Source of the DNA: an uncultured Clostridia bacterium
GTDB taxonomy: Bacteria > Bacillota > Clostridia > Christensenellales > DTU072
Direction of reading: 5' to 3'
DNA: 64,000 bases
Assembly: GCA_944363505.1 (NCBI GenBank)
Contig: CALVUD010000005.1
Span: 1-64,000 of the forward strand
The notes below the pieces were generated by a model that saw only the letters and a list, made by a program, of their open reading frames with translations, made no database searches and was not told the origin of the DNA. Shown here one piece after another: positions 8,967 through 15,738 of this stretch. Numbering within the stretch: the stretch's first letter is position 1; each line of letters begins with the position of its first letter. Position numbers and translations under genes: made by a program.

Positions 8967-10166
8967 TCACATAATATTTACCGCATAGGCATCATCAATA
9001 ATTGTATTATAGTTTATATTAAAATATCCCCGGGATTTATTAGTAATTCCTGAGGCCACTGCTATATATTTGTCCTCCCGAGTAGTATTGTCGGACAGAG
9101 TATATGTAATTTCCCTATATCCGAAGCCTGCCATAACATGCGGGGCGTCACAGATAATATATTCGATATAATCATTTCCTTGCGCGGTGGTTGTCACTTC
9201 CGCAATAGTGAACGGATCTACGAATAATACAAGCGGAATACTGTTTTCTAAATATTGTTTGGCAGAAGCATAACTAAAATTACCGTTCGTCAAACAGGAT
9301 GTATACGTTACATTATAACCGTATCGTTGACAATATGTACTTAAACCGTTTTTAAATTGTGCTATGGTAGCTCCACTACCTCCGATGTTTGTTTCCATAT
9401 CATAATAAAGCTGACCGATGACGTTAGAAGTATTACTGTCGGTTTCCTTATATATATAATTACTGCCCAGCGCCGTACCAGGCGTAAAATTAGCTATTAG
9501 ATTGGGCTTAAATCTATCCCAATATTGTACCAAATTCGCGCCGGCGACTGCCGCGCACGCATTAGAGTAATTGGATATCTGTATAATACCAGGGTGTCTG
9601 TAGGCTAATTTATGCTCCAGTTCTTGTTTATTATTGTAGTAAATATTTTCCCATGATACATAAGTGGCATTACCGTTGGCATAACATGCATTTGTAGATA
9701 AAGCAGATAAAACCACATCTGAAATTATTGCGCCTGTTTCCGAATTATAAAATTCTCCGTTTGAATAATAAAGATAGATCATATTCGAAATATAGATAGG
9801 TTTACCGACAACTTCAGAATACGGATTATTAGCGTCAAAATATACTTCGGCCACCTCAAAATATCCGCTTGTATTAATTACTATCGCATAACCGTTTTGT
9901 TCGTTTATACTAAATTCATATATGAATCCTAAATGATTCAATTCCAAATCAAAAACAGATTCTTTTGTCGCCGTTAATTCTATATTACCACCGTACGTAT
10001 CTTGGGCCAATTCTGTAATATTTTGAAGGAAAACCACATCGTATTCTTCATTACTTATCGTTTCGGCATATGCTTTTTCTCCGGTGGGAAGAAAAATCAT
10101 TCCGGCGCTTATACATAATGTCAGTACAAATACTATTATGGCTGCTATTTTTAAATACAATTTCAT
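8967..10166 (-). CDS. Secreted C39-like cysteine peptidase
   Basis: A protein of about 399 residues with a signal peptide (MKLYLKIAAIIVFVLTLCIS..., likely cut near AYA-ET). The second half has a papain-like peptidase pattern: Cys in SNACAAVAGANLVQYWDR, His in DAPHVMAGFGYREI, and a C-terminal DDAYAVNIM strand. It should be exported and act outside the cell. The ATG at 10166 is chosen because AGGAGG lies just upstream; a TTG at 10190 would precede the ribosome site. It sits between an ECF sigma gene and an anti-sigma-like membrane gene in one operon. Substrate unknown; a peptidase of the same broad class is encoded at 2856-6029. Confidence 0.75.
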   Translation of the reverse strand: MKLYLKIAAIIVFVLTLCISAGMIFLPTGEKAYAETISNEEYDVVFLQNITELAQDTYGGNIELTATKESVFDLELNHLGFIYEFSINEQNGYAIVINTSGYFEVAEVYFDANNPYSEVVGKPIYISNMIYLYYSNGEFYNSETGAIISDVVLSALSTNACYANGNATYVSWENIYYNNKQELEHKLAYRHPGIIQISNYSNACAAVAGANLVQYWDRFKPNLIANFTPGTALGSNYIYKETDSNTSNVIGQLYYDMETNIGGSGATIAQFKNGLSTYCQRYGYNVTYTSCLTNGNFSYASAKQYLENSIPLVLFVDPFTIAEVTTTAQGNDYIEYIICDAPHVMAGFGYREITYTLSDNTTREDKYIAVASGITNKSRGYFNINYNTIIDDAYAVNIM

Positions 10167-10215
10167 TATTTGCCTCCTTGCTACTTTCAATAGGATTACT
10201 TATTTGATTTTTTTG

Positions 10216-10719
10216 TTACATTTTTAACCATTTTTTCAATTTTTTTATTGCTCTGCTGTGTATCTGTCGCACATTTGAATGAGTTAATTTCAGAATGTTT
10301 GAAATTTCCGTTTGATTATACCCTTCCCAATAATATAGATATATTATTTGTCGTTCTGTTTCATTTAAAAACCCGAGTATATCTTCAGCAAATACCTTAT
10401 TAATAATATCATCCTTTTTAGCCGCAACGGTTTCCTGCAACAAATATGTATATTTTGAATCGCAATGTATCTTTCGCTTTGCGATATTTTCTGCGCAAGT
10501 ATACACCCAGGATGTTGGATATTCAACATACGCTTGTTTATCGCAAGATTGAATTAATTTTAAAAAGAACTCCTGCGCTACATCTTCTGCTAAAATATAA
10601 CCGTACTTTTCGCTTATACGCTTTACAATTCTTGGATAATAAAAAATATATATATCCTCAATTGCATGAGAATCGCTATGCATTTTTTTTAAAAATGCAT
10701 TAAATTCCCGCGCTGTCAT
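10216..10719 (-). CDS. ECF-type RNA polymerase sigma factor
   Basis: A 167-residue sigma-70 family protein. Region 2 spans about residues 15-80 (YYPRIVKRISEKYG, LAEDVAQEFFLKL, SWVYTCAENIAKRK). Region 4 spans about 110-165 (LGFLNETERQIIYLYYWEGYNQTEISNILKLTHSNVRQIHSRAIKKLKKWL), including the helix-turn-helix. Length and the absence of regions 1 and 3 are typical of ECF factors. It leads an operon with a secreted peptidase and an anti-sigma-like protein. GGAGA precedes the ATG. Its targets may include the units carrying TTGTCACATTT, but that is a guess. Confidence 0.88.
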   Translation of the reverse strand: MTAREFNAFLKKMHSDSHAIEDIYIFYYPRIVKRISEKYGYILAEDVAQEFFLKLIQSCDKQAYVEYPTSWVYTCAENIAKRKIHCDSKYTYLLQETVAAKKDDIINKVFAEDILGFLNETERQIIYLYYWEGYNQTEISNILKLTHSNVRQIHSRAIKKLKKWLKM

Positions 10720-10771
10720 ATATTTCTCCTATTACAATTATAGATTTCATAAGTATTTTAACATAGCTTTA

Positions 10772-11356
10772 TCATTTGATAATCATTTTTCTATGATTAA
10801 TTGAATTTATTTTATATTTTCGTTTAACACAATTAATTAAATCATCCATATTGTTGATTAATTTCACAATTATTTCTGCCTCATTATTAGCGGCACTTTG
10901 TTGGTCATCTTGCGTAAATAGATATATCCTATTGGGAGACATGTCATATTTTATCAGTAATTTAAATAATTCATTTATTAAATCCTGCATACTTTTTCTG
11001 TCTGCGTTAAGATATTTTAAATTAATCTGGTTTTCTGACTGTAATAGTAACTGAATGATCTCAAACCTATACTGTTCGTATAAATTCACTTTTTCTTGGG
11101 AAAGATTATTTCTTAATTCTTCATTGCCACAAAAATAATATAATACATTATTACCATTATTTGTTTCTCCAATAATATTTTTTAGTAAAAGCAGACGCCA
11201 CTGTAGTTTAGAGTAAAAACCCACCAGTGCATCTATTCTTTTATATTTTAAATATTTATAAATGCCTATACTTGTCACTATCACTCCGATTATACCAATA
11301 AAAGAAGCTGCAATTCCTACACCATAGTATACGTAAGACAAATTAAATTCATTCAT
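10772..11356 (-). CDS. One-TM membrane protein of the ATPase module
   Basis: A protein of about 194 residues with one N-terminal membrane helix (about 10-32, YGVGIAASFIGIIGVIVTSIGIY) and a long helical cytoplasmic part; I recognise no family. I start it at the ATG at 11356, preceded by AAGGAAG; this also leaves the previous frame's stop just upstream. It is the last gene of a module with the split P-loop ATPase. A small membrane protein encoded with a large NTPase is a common effector layout in anti-phage systems, so an effector or anchor role is possible but inferred. Confidence 0.6.
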   Translation of the reverse strand: MNEFNLSYVYYGVGIAASFIGIIGVIVTSIGIYKYLKYKRIDALVGFYSKLQWRLLLLKNIIGETNNGNNVLYYFCGNEELRNNLSQEKVNLYEQYRFEIIQLLLQSENQINLKYLNADRKSMQDLINELFKLLIKYDMSPNRIYLFTQDDQQSAANNEAEIIVKLINNMDDLINCVKRKYKINSINHRKMIIK

Positions 11357-11373
11357 AATACACTTACTTCCTT

Positions 11374-12600
11374 TTACTTTTGTATCCAAATTATTTGTAA
11401 CGGATTTTTTTGTGCTTCTTTTAATTTTGTTTCGAAACTTTCAAAGAAACTTCTTCCTTCAGTATCGCCATTTCTGTATCTGCCTAAATAATACACTTGT
11501 TCTTCCTGGGGCTCTTCTGACACAATCTCTTTTAACTTATCAATATATTCTTTAATAATTTGAAGAATTCTAATGGAAAATTCCTTCTTTTCATAATTTC
11601 CGATTTTTGCTCTTAATATATGATTTCTATATTGATCAAGATAGCTAATGTGACTGTCAATAATACGTTGCACATGGGTTATTTCATTACCTTTCTTATT
11701 TATATATAAATAGCCTTTTTTTACTAAACTATCATCTGCGCTATAAAGCGTATTATAGTTTATAAGGTTGTTTGGGGCTCTACATATACTTGTATCCGTT
11801 TCTTTAACTTTATCTATGCAACTAAATGCATGCCTTTTTACTTCTAGCATATAATTTAAAACTTTTTGCCTTTTTTCATTACTCATAATATCTTCAAAAA
11901 ATAACGGGGCAGACGATCTACAATATCTGCATGCAAAATACTCATAATCTGCCATTTTAGTCAGGAAAAATCTGCCGGCGCTAGTAATTTTAACGCCGTA
12001 CTTTTCAGTGCTATCCTCACCGCCATTTTTAATTGATTGCAACTTCTCTACTAGTTTATATTGATCATATTCTTGATCGTTAAATTTGATTATGATCAGT
12101 TGACACCAATTTGTATTATCTCTATTTGAATTACTCATTTCGTACAAAACTTTGGCTATATTATAAATCACTCTATCAGGATCAACACTATCGTTAATAT
12201 TAAAACATTCTGTAAGTAATTGACTAAAACTGACATAATTGTTCTGCTCTATTCGCTCCTCGTCTGGTTTTTGCCCATTTATGTATGTTAAAATCCTTCT
12301 GGCATATGATTTCCCCATACAATCAGCATTTTCTTCTTCAACATATATATTTCTAAAATACTGTTTTTTTTCTATCTCACTAAAAAGCAATCTTATAATT
12401 GAACTTCTGGTAGCGTTTTTATAGGTCTGTATATATTTAATATAATGGTTTTTTGATATACCCGTTGATGCTGTCAATAATTTATTATAATTGTCTATTT
12501 CTTTTATCAAATCCAAATAATGCTTCACCGCATTATCATCTAACGCCTTATCGATATAGAAAAATAATCGCCGTTTATTATAATTATGCATTTCAACCAA
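11374..12600 (-). CDS. C-terminal part of split ATPase, or separate partner
   Basis: A 408-codon frame overlapping the 3' end of the P-loop ATPase gene by 61 bases. It has no recognised domain: alpha-helical, a CRYCRSSAP segment mid-way, and a C-terminus ending IIWIQK. No Shine-Dalgarno precedes its first codons (TTG at 12600, ATG at 12591). Its first residues (VEMHNYNKRRLFFYIDKAL) look like the arginine-bearing segment that follows the NTPase core in KAP/AAA-like proteins. The frame is entered exactly by a -1 shift at T TTT TTG at 12606-12612. I think it is most likely the second half of one protein of about 834 residues. Confidence 0.6.
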   Translation of the reverse strand: MVEMHNYNKRRLFFYIDKALDDNAVKHYLDLIKEIDNYNKLLTASTGISKNHYIKYIQTYKNATRSSIIRLLFSEIEKKQYFRNIYVEEENADCMGKSYARRILTYINGQKPDEERIEQNNYVSFSQLLTECFNINDSVDPDRVIYNIAKVLYEMSNSNRDNTNWCQLIIIKFNDQEYDQYKLVEKLQSIKNGGEDSTEKYGVKITSAGRFFLTKMADYEYFACRYCRSSAPLFFEDIMSNEKRQKVLNYMLEVKRHAFSCIDKVKETDTSICRAPNNLINYNTLYSADDSLVKKGYLYINKKGNEITHVQRIIDSHISYLDQYRNHILRAKIGNYEKKEFSIRILQIIKEYIDKLKEIVSEEPQEEQVYYLGRYRNGDTEGRSFFESFETKLKEAQKNPLQIIWIQK

Positions 12601-13874
12601 TCTGTCAAAAAACTATGATTAACACAGTCATCGCTCATAATTGTTTCTAAAGCTTTTATTTTTTCTTCATCTCTTTTTTTACATTGGCTAATACAATAAT
12701 TAAATCTCTTGGCGGCAATACTTGCCGGCAAAAACCATTCTGTGATATTTAAGTCTTCAATTGCATTATCTTCTGCATTTCTGTTAGGCATCATTTTCGC
12801 GGTAGTATCTCTAAACACTACAATGAATTTTACTATACTGCTAAAATCTTCTTCTATCAAATTACGATAAAAATTATTTTGGTTTGCTATAAATTCATCA
12901 ATTATAGCACAAATTCGTACAATATCACTATTAAACACTTTATCGTTTTGTATATAGTGTTCTAAACTATCGATAGCTATAATAATTTTATGTTTAATGC
13001 TAAATTTACCGGCATCTCCTTGCGCCGCATCAGCCATTGCAAATAACGATATTAGTCCTAATAAACTATTAATAATTTTTTCTATGTCTGAATAATCTAC
13101 ATTGCCCAAATTAATGGTATTTAATTTTTCAATAACATGTTCAGCAAGCTTTTTGTATAACGACTTAGCATTTCTTTCATATCGACAAATTTCATTATCA
13201 ATGTATAATTTAATTATTTCAAAAAAACTAGCAAATCTTTCGTTTTCATAATAAATTTTGTTATAAAAACTATAATACTTATTTATACGTTTGCGGTAAT
13301 CTTCCTCATTTTCTTTGGTTTCCTTCTTTATCATGGAATCTAATGTTTGTAAAAGAACGGATACGAATTTATTTAATGTTAATTGAAAATATTTGTTGTG
13401 CCATCCATCGCATAAAAAATTAGGTTCTTTCACACTTGTTGCCAAATCAATCTTGTATACCTTATGATAGTTTTGCTTAAGTTTATTTAACAGATATCCT
13501 AAATATGTGCTTTTACCGGAACCGGAATAACCGCAAATATATCTCGCACCTTGCCAATTATTATCAATTAATTCTTTTTCAAATCTTTGTTGTGATTCAG
13601 AATATTGTTGCAATTTGTTTTTCTCTTTCGTAAGATCCAACAACTCTTCTTCATTGATAACAATCGGATCTCTTTTATTGAGTTCTTCAATTTCTTTTTC
13701 AATATTTTTTATTCTATTCGAAAAATCTGGATCGCAATATAAATCTCTTAAGAATATTTCCTCGGTAATTCCATAGTCGAATCCTTTTACATAGGGAGTA
13801 CAAAGCAATGCTTTTTGTAAATTATCAAATCTTCGTTCACTATCTTCTTTTTTGCGAGATAATTTCGTTACCAT
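12540..13874 (-). CDS. P-loop ATPase, N-terminal part of frameshifted protein
   Basis: A 444-codon frame. Residues 55-105 are charged and helical, possibly coiled coil. Walker A is GYSGSGKST at 115-123. Walker B is HKIIIAIDSLEHY near 295, and FIVVFRDTTAKMM near 355 looks like a sensor segment. It resembles KAP/STAND-type NTPases rather than any named family. AAAGGAG precedes the ATG. The last 20 codons overlap the next frame, and the heptamer T TTT TTG at about codon 421 would move ribosomes into it by -1. It heads a module ending in a membrane protein. A TTGTCACATTT element lies 50 bases upstream. A defence role is inferred. Confidence 0.7.
   Translation of the reverse strand: MVTKLSRKKEDSERRFDNLQKALLCTPYVKGFDYGITEEIFLRDLYCDPDFSNRIKNIEKEIEELNKRDPIVINEEELLDLTKEKNKLQQYSESQQRFEKELIDNNWQGARYICGYSGSGKSTYLGYLLNKLKQNYHKVYKIDLATSVKEPNFLCDGWHNKYFQLTLNKFVSVLLQTLDSMIKKETKENEEDYRKRINKYYSFYNKIYYENERFASFFEIIKLYIDNEICRYERNAKSLYKKLAEHVIEKLNTINLGNVDYSDIEKIINSLLGLISLFAMADAAQGDAGKFSIKHKIIIAIDSLEHYIQNDKVFNSDIVRICAIIDEFIANQNNFYRNLIEEDFSSIVKFIVVFRDTTAKMMPNRNAEDNAIEDLNITEWFLPASIAAKRFNYCISQCKKRDEEKIKALETIMSDDCVNHSFLTDWLKCIIIINGDYFSISIRR
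12606..12612 (-). promoter_or_regulatory. Slippery heptamer T TTT TTG, possible -1 frameshift site
   Basis: In the ATPase frame the codons are AGT TTT TTG, so the heptamer is in the X XXY YYZ phase required for -1 slippage. After slippage reading continues TTT TTT GAC, which is exactly the frame of the following 408-codon ORF, open only from a TAG just upstream. An indel in the T6 run would have the same effect. Confidence 0.55.
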
Positions 13875-14219
13875 AAATATTTTCTCCTTTTGTGTATATT
13901 AAATTAGATTACAATTAATTTAAAAATGTGACAAAAAATTTTGTTACAAATAAAATGTAACGCTAACGTATTTAAAATATAACAATGGTCTAACGTATCG
14001 TATTATAACGCGTTCCCTCTTTTGAATATATAATCATTAGAAATCCAATCCCGCTTTTAACTGATAAACTCGCTTTTTACCTACTATGTTTAGTATAACA
14101 GTTGTTTCCCCATGAATAAACATGTACAGGCTCGCTAAACTGTAATGTTTATACTTGCTTTTTGACACTACAAATAATGTAAAATAGATAAGTTGTATAC
14201 ATAGAAAATCTATGACAAA
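13875..14219. other. AT-rich intergenic region, no gene
   Basis: No coding frame with a ribosome site is visible. Apart from the TTGTCACATTT element and an AACAAAATTTTTTGT near-palindrome upstream of the ATPase module, nothing recognisable is seen. Confidence 0.55.
13924..13934 (-). promoter_or_regulatory. TTGTCACATTT element, copy 3
   Basis: The minus strand reads TTGTCACATTT 50 bases upstream of the ATPase gene, with GTAATCTA further downstream and GCGTTACATT upstream. The HD-domain gene's copy also has a CGTTACATT upstream, giving a wider shared layout. Confidence 0.5.
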
Positions 14220-14282
14220 TTCGACCTTATATAATTATGCACCACCAAATCAAACCTAAATCGAATAAATCGGTTTAGGTTT
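14220..14282 (+). repeat. Dispersed repeat unit with terminator-like hairpin
   Basis: TTCGA, 14 bases, then GCACCACCA (14239-14247) is followed by a hairpin: AAACCTAAA (14252-14260) pairs with TTTAGGTTT (14274-14282), then a T-rich run. The same arrangement occurs on the minus strand at 54528-54601. The CCACCA end recalls tRNA 3' ends, but the spacing from TTCGA does not fit a tRNA. Confidence 0.55.
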
Positions 14283-14290
14283 TTGTTTTA

Positions 14291-14382
14291 TTCGAATTTG
14301 TGTGCATTTGCTCCACCAAACCGAGGAGAAGGGCGCAAGATGCGCCCTTATCTTTACGGACCAAACCGAGGAGAAGGGTACA
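14291..14382 (+). repeat. ssrA-flank repeats, attachment-site-like
   Basis: TTCGA, 14 bases, GCTCCACCA (14310-14318) repeats the left part of the unit at 14220. It runs directly into AACCGAGGAGAAGGGCGCA, which repeats the sequence following the tmRNA 3' end (14468-14494, opposite strand). A second partial copy, CCAAACCGAGGAGAAGGG, starts at 14361. The hybrid joined at CTCCACCA looks like an integration junction at the ssrA 3' end. No integrase is in the window. Confidence 0.5.
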
Positions 14383-14451
14383 GATTGGGGGCTTTTAAGT
14401 GCGAAAACGAGGGAGTTTACAATGAAGTAAATGACCGAAGTTTGAGTCACG

Positions 14452-14475
14452 AAAAAAGAGCACAAGATGTGCCCT
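14452..14475 (-). terminator. Terminator of ssrA
   Basis: On the minus strand, GGGCACA and TTGTGCTC form a stem about a short loop, followed by TTTTTT, a dozen bases past the tmRNA CCA end. Confidence 0.75.
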
Positions 14476-14486
14476 TATCCTCGGTT

Positions 14487-14832
14487 TGGTGGAGGTGAGG
14501 GGAATTGAACCCCTGTTCTTACGGATTACCGAACGGCTTTCTACATACTTAGCGCGGTTGGAAATTGTCGCGTCCGGGGATCCTACCGGCAAACTCCCCT
14601 TCTGCCGAAGCCCTGTGTTCCGTTCGTCGCCTCGGGCGAAACGACGCTCGGTTCCCTGCTGAACCACGCCGGATTGCTACGCGCAGGAAGTAGGTCCGAC
14701 GGCTACCGCATTATGCGGCGGCGTATTGATAACTTTCGTTGTCAGTTCGTTTTTGATTTCCGTTTTTACGAAGACGAGCCTTCGGTATGCTTACCGCCCC
14801 TTAACGCCGCAAGTCGAATCCGGAACACCCCC
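14487..14832 (-). ncRNA. ssrA: Transfer-messenger RNA (tmRNA)
   Basis: The 5' end reads GGGGGTGTTCCGGATTCGAC on the minus strand, and the 3' end carries GGGGTTCAATTCCCC followed by TCACCTCCACCA. The two ends pair as a seven-base tRNA-like acceptor stem and the CCA is encoded. It rescues stalled ribosomes with SmpB, whose gene lies 6 kb upstream on the same strand. The tag frame probably reads DNESYQYAAA then TAA (stop near 14,713); the resume codon is uncertain. The tag ends YAAA instead of the usual LAA. A TATAAT at 14869-14874 may belong to its promoter. The 3' end is the boundary between GC-richer core and AT-rich accessory DNA. Confidence 0.95.
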
Positions 14833-14880
14833 GTATAGACTACGATACGTTATTCTTCGGTTATATATATTATACGATAT

Positions 14881-15720
14881 TTATACGCCTTTTTCCTGAT
14901 TTTTGTCAAAGGTTATCGCGACGGTTTCGGGAGAATGTTTCTTGTAAACCGTCCAATCGGTGAAGCCCGTTTCCAGCGCCACCGACGCGGCGAGATCGAA
15001 GTCTTTTCCTATGTCCGCAGGCGTGTGCGCGTCCGAAGAAAAGGTTATACGCCTCCCGCCCAGTTCGAAATAGCGCCGAAGTATCCCCTTTTCCGGAAGA
15101 TATTTCATGACGGGATGACGGATATGAGTGTTTATCTCAACGCATTTGTCCAGCGCGATTATTTCCTTCAGCAGCGCGTCTATACGCTCGGCGTATCTGT
15201 CCTCGCACAGCGTAAAGTCGGGATAGCCCGAATATCTGGTTATATAACCGATATGCCCTATCACGTCGAACGCATACGGCACGTGCAACGACTCGAGCAA
15301 CAGATCGAGATATTCTGTGTATACGTCGTCTTTTTTTCTGCCGCGGAAAAGCTTCCCGAAGTACGCGTCCTGACCGTGCATGGTGTGAATTGAATTGATA
15401 ACGACGTCGAAGTCGTATCCCGAAAGTTTTTCCGCGTACCACTCCGTGGCTTCGGCGCAGTATCCCGCTTCGACCCCGAAAGCGACGAAGGTATCGCCGA
15501 AGTCGCGCTCCCTGAACTTTTCGACGGCGCGAAGGTACTTTTTAAGGTTTAACTGCCTTAGAAACCTTTCCTTTTTGCAGTACTTATAGTCGCGGTCAAG
15601 ATGTTCGGTTACCGCATAGTAAGCGAGTCCTTTTCCGACAGCCGCCTCGATCATCAGTTCCGCTTTCGCCCTGCCGTCGTGCGAAAAAGCGGTATGGGAA
15701 TGTGAATCTATCAAAGTCAT
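14881..15720 (-). CDS. hisJ: PHP-family histidinol-phosphatase
   Basis: A 279-residue PHP-domain phosphoesterase of the HisJ type. It has the N-terminal DSHSHTAFSHDG motif, TEHLDRDYKY (about 38-48), INSIHTMHG, DVIGHIGYITRY and a C-terminal FSSDAHTPADIG, which supply the metal-binding His and Asp residues of the TIM-like PHP fold. HisJ enzymes dephosphorylate histidinol phosphate in histidine synthesis. No other his gene is nearby, so a different phosphoester substrate is possible. It is the last protein gene of the smpB-metY-metA-recF-argS run, 18 bases after argS, and ends 48 bases before ssrA. Confidence 0.8.
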   Translation of the reverse strand: MTLIDSHSHTAFSHDGRAKAELMIEAAVGKGLAYYAVTEHLDRDYKYCKKERFLRQLNLKKYLRAVEKFRERDFGDTFVAFGVEAGYCAEATEWYAEKLSGYDFDVVINSIHTMHGQDAYFGKLFRGRKKDDVYTEYLDLLLESLHVPYAFDVIGHIGYITRYSGYPDFTLCEDRYAERIDALLKEIIALDKCVEINTHIRHPVMKYLPEKGILRRYFELGGRRITFSSDAHTPADIGKDFDLAASVALETGFTDWTVYKKHSPETVAITFDKNQEKGV

Positions 15721-15738
15721 CGGTAGTGTGCCTTTATA

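Noticed and set aside
14220..14318. tRNA gene or tRNA remnants (TTCGA ... CCACCA)
   Set aside because: The distance from TTCGA to the CCA end is about five bases too long for a T-arm plus acceptor stem, and no D-arm or anticodon arm can be paired upstream.
14395..14667. Open frames across 14,260-14,670
   Set aside because: They lie over the tmRNA and its repeats; no ribosome sites and no protein-like composition.
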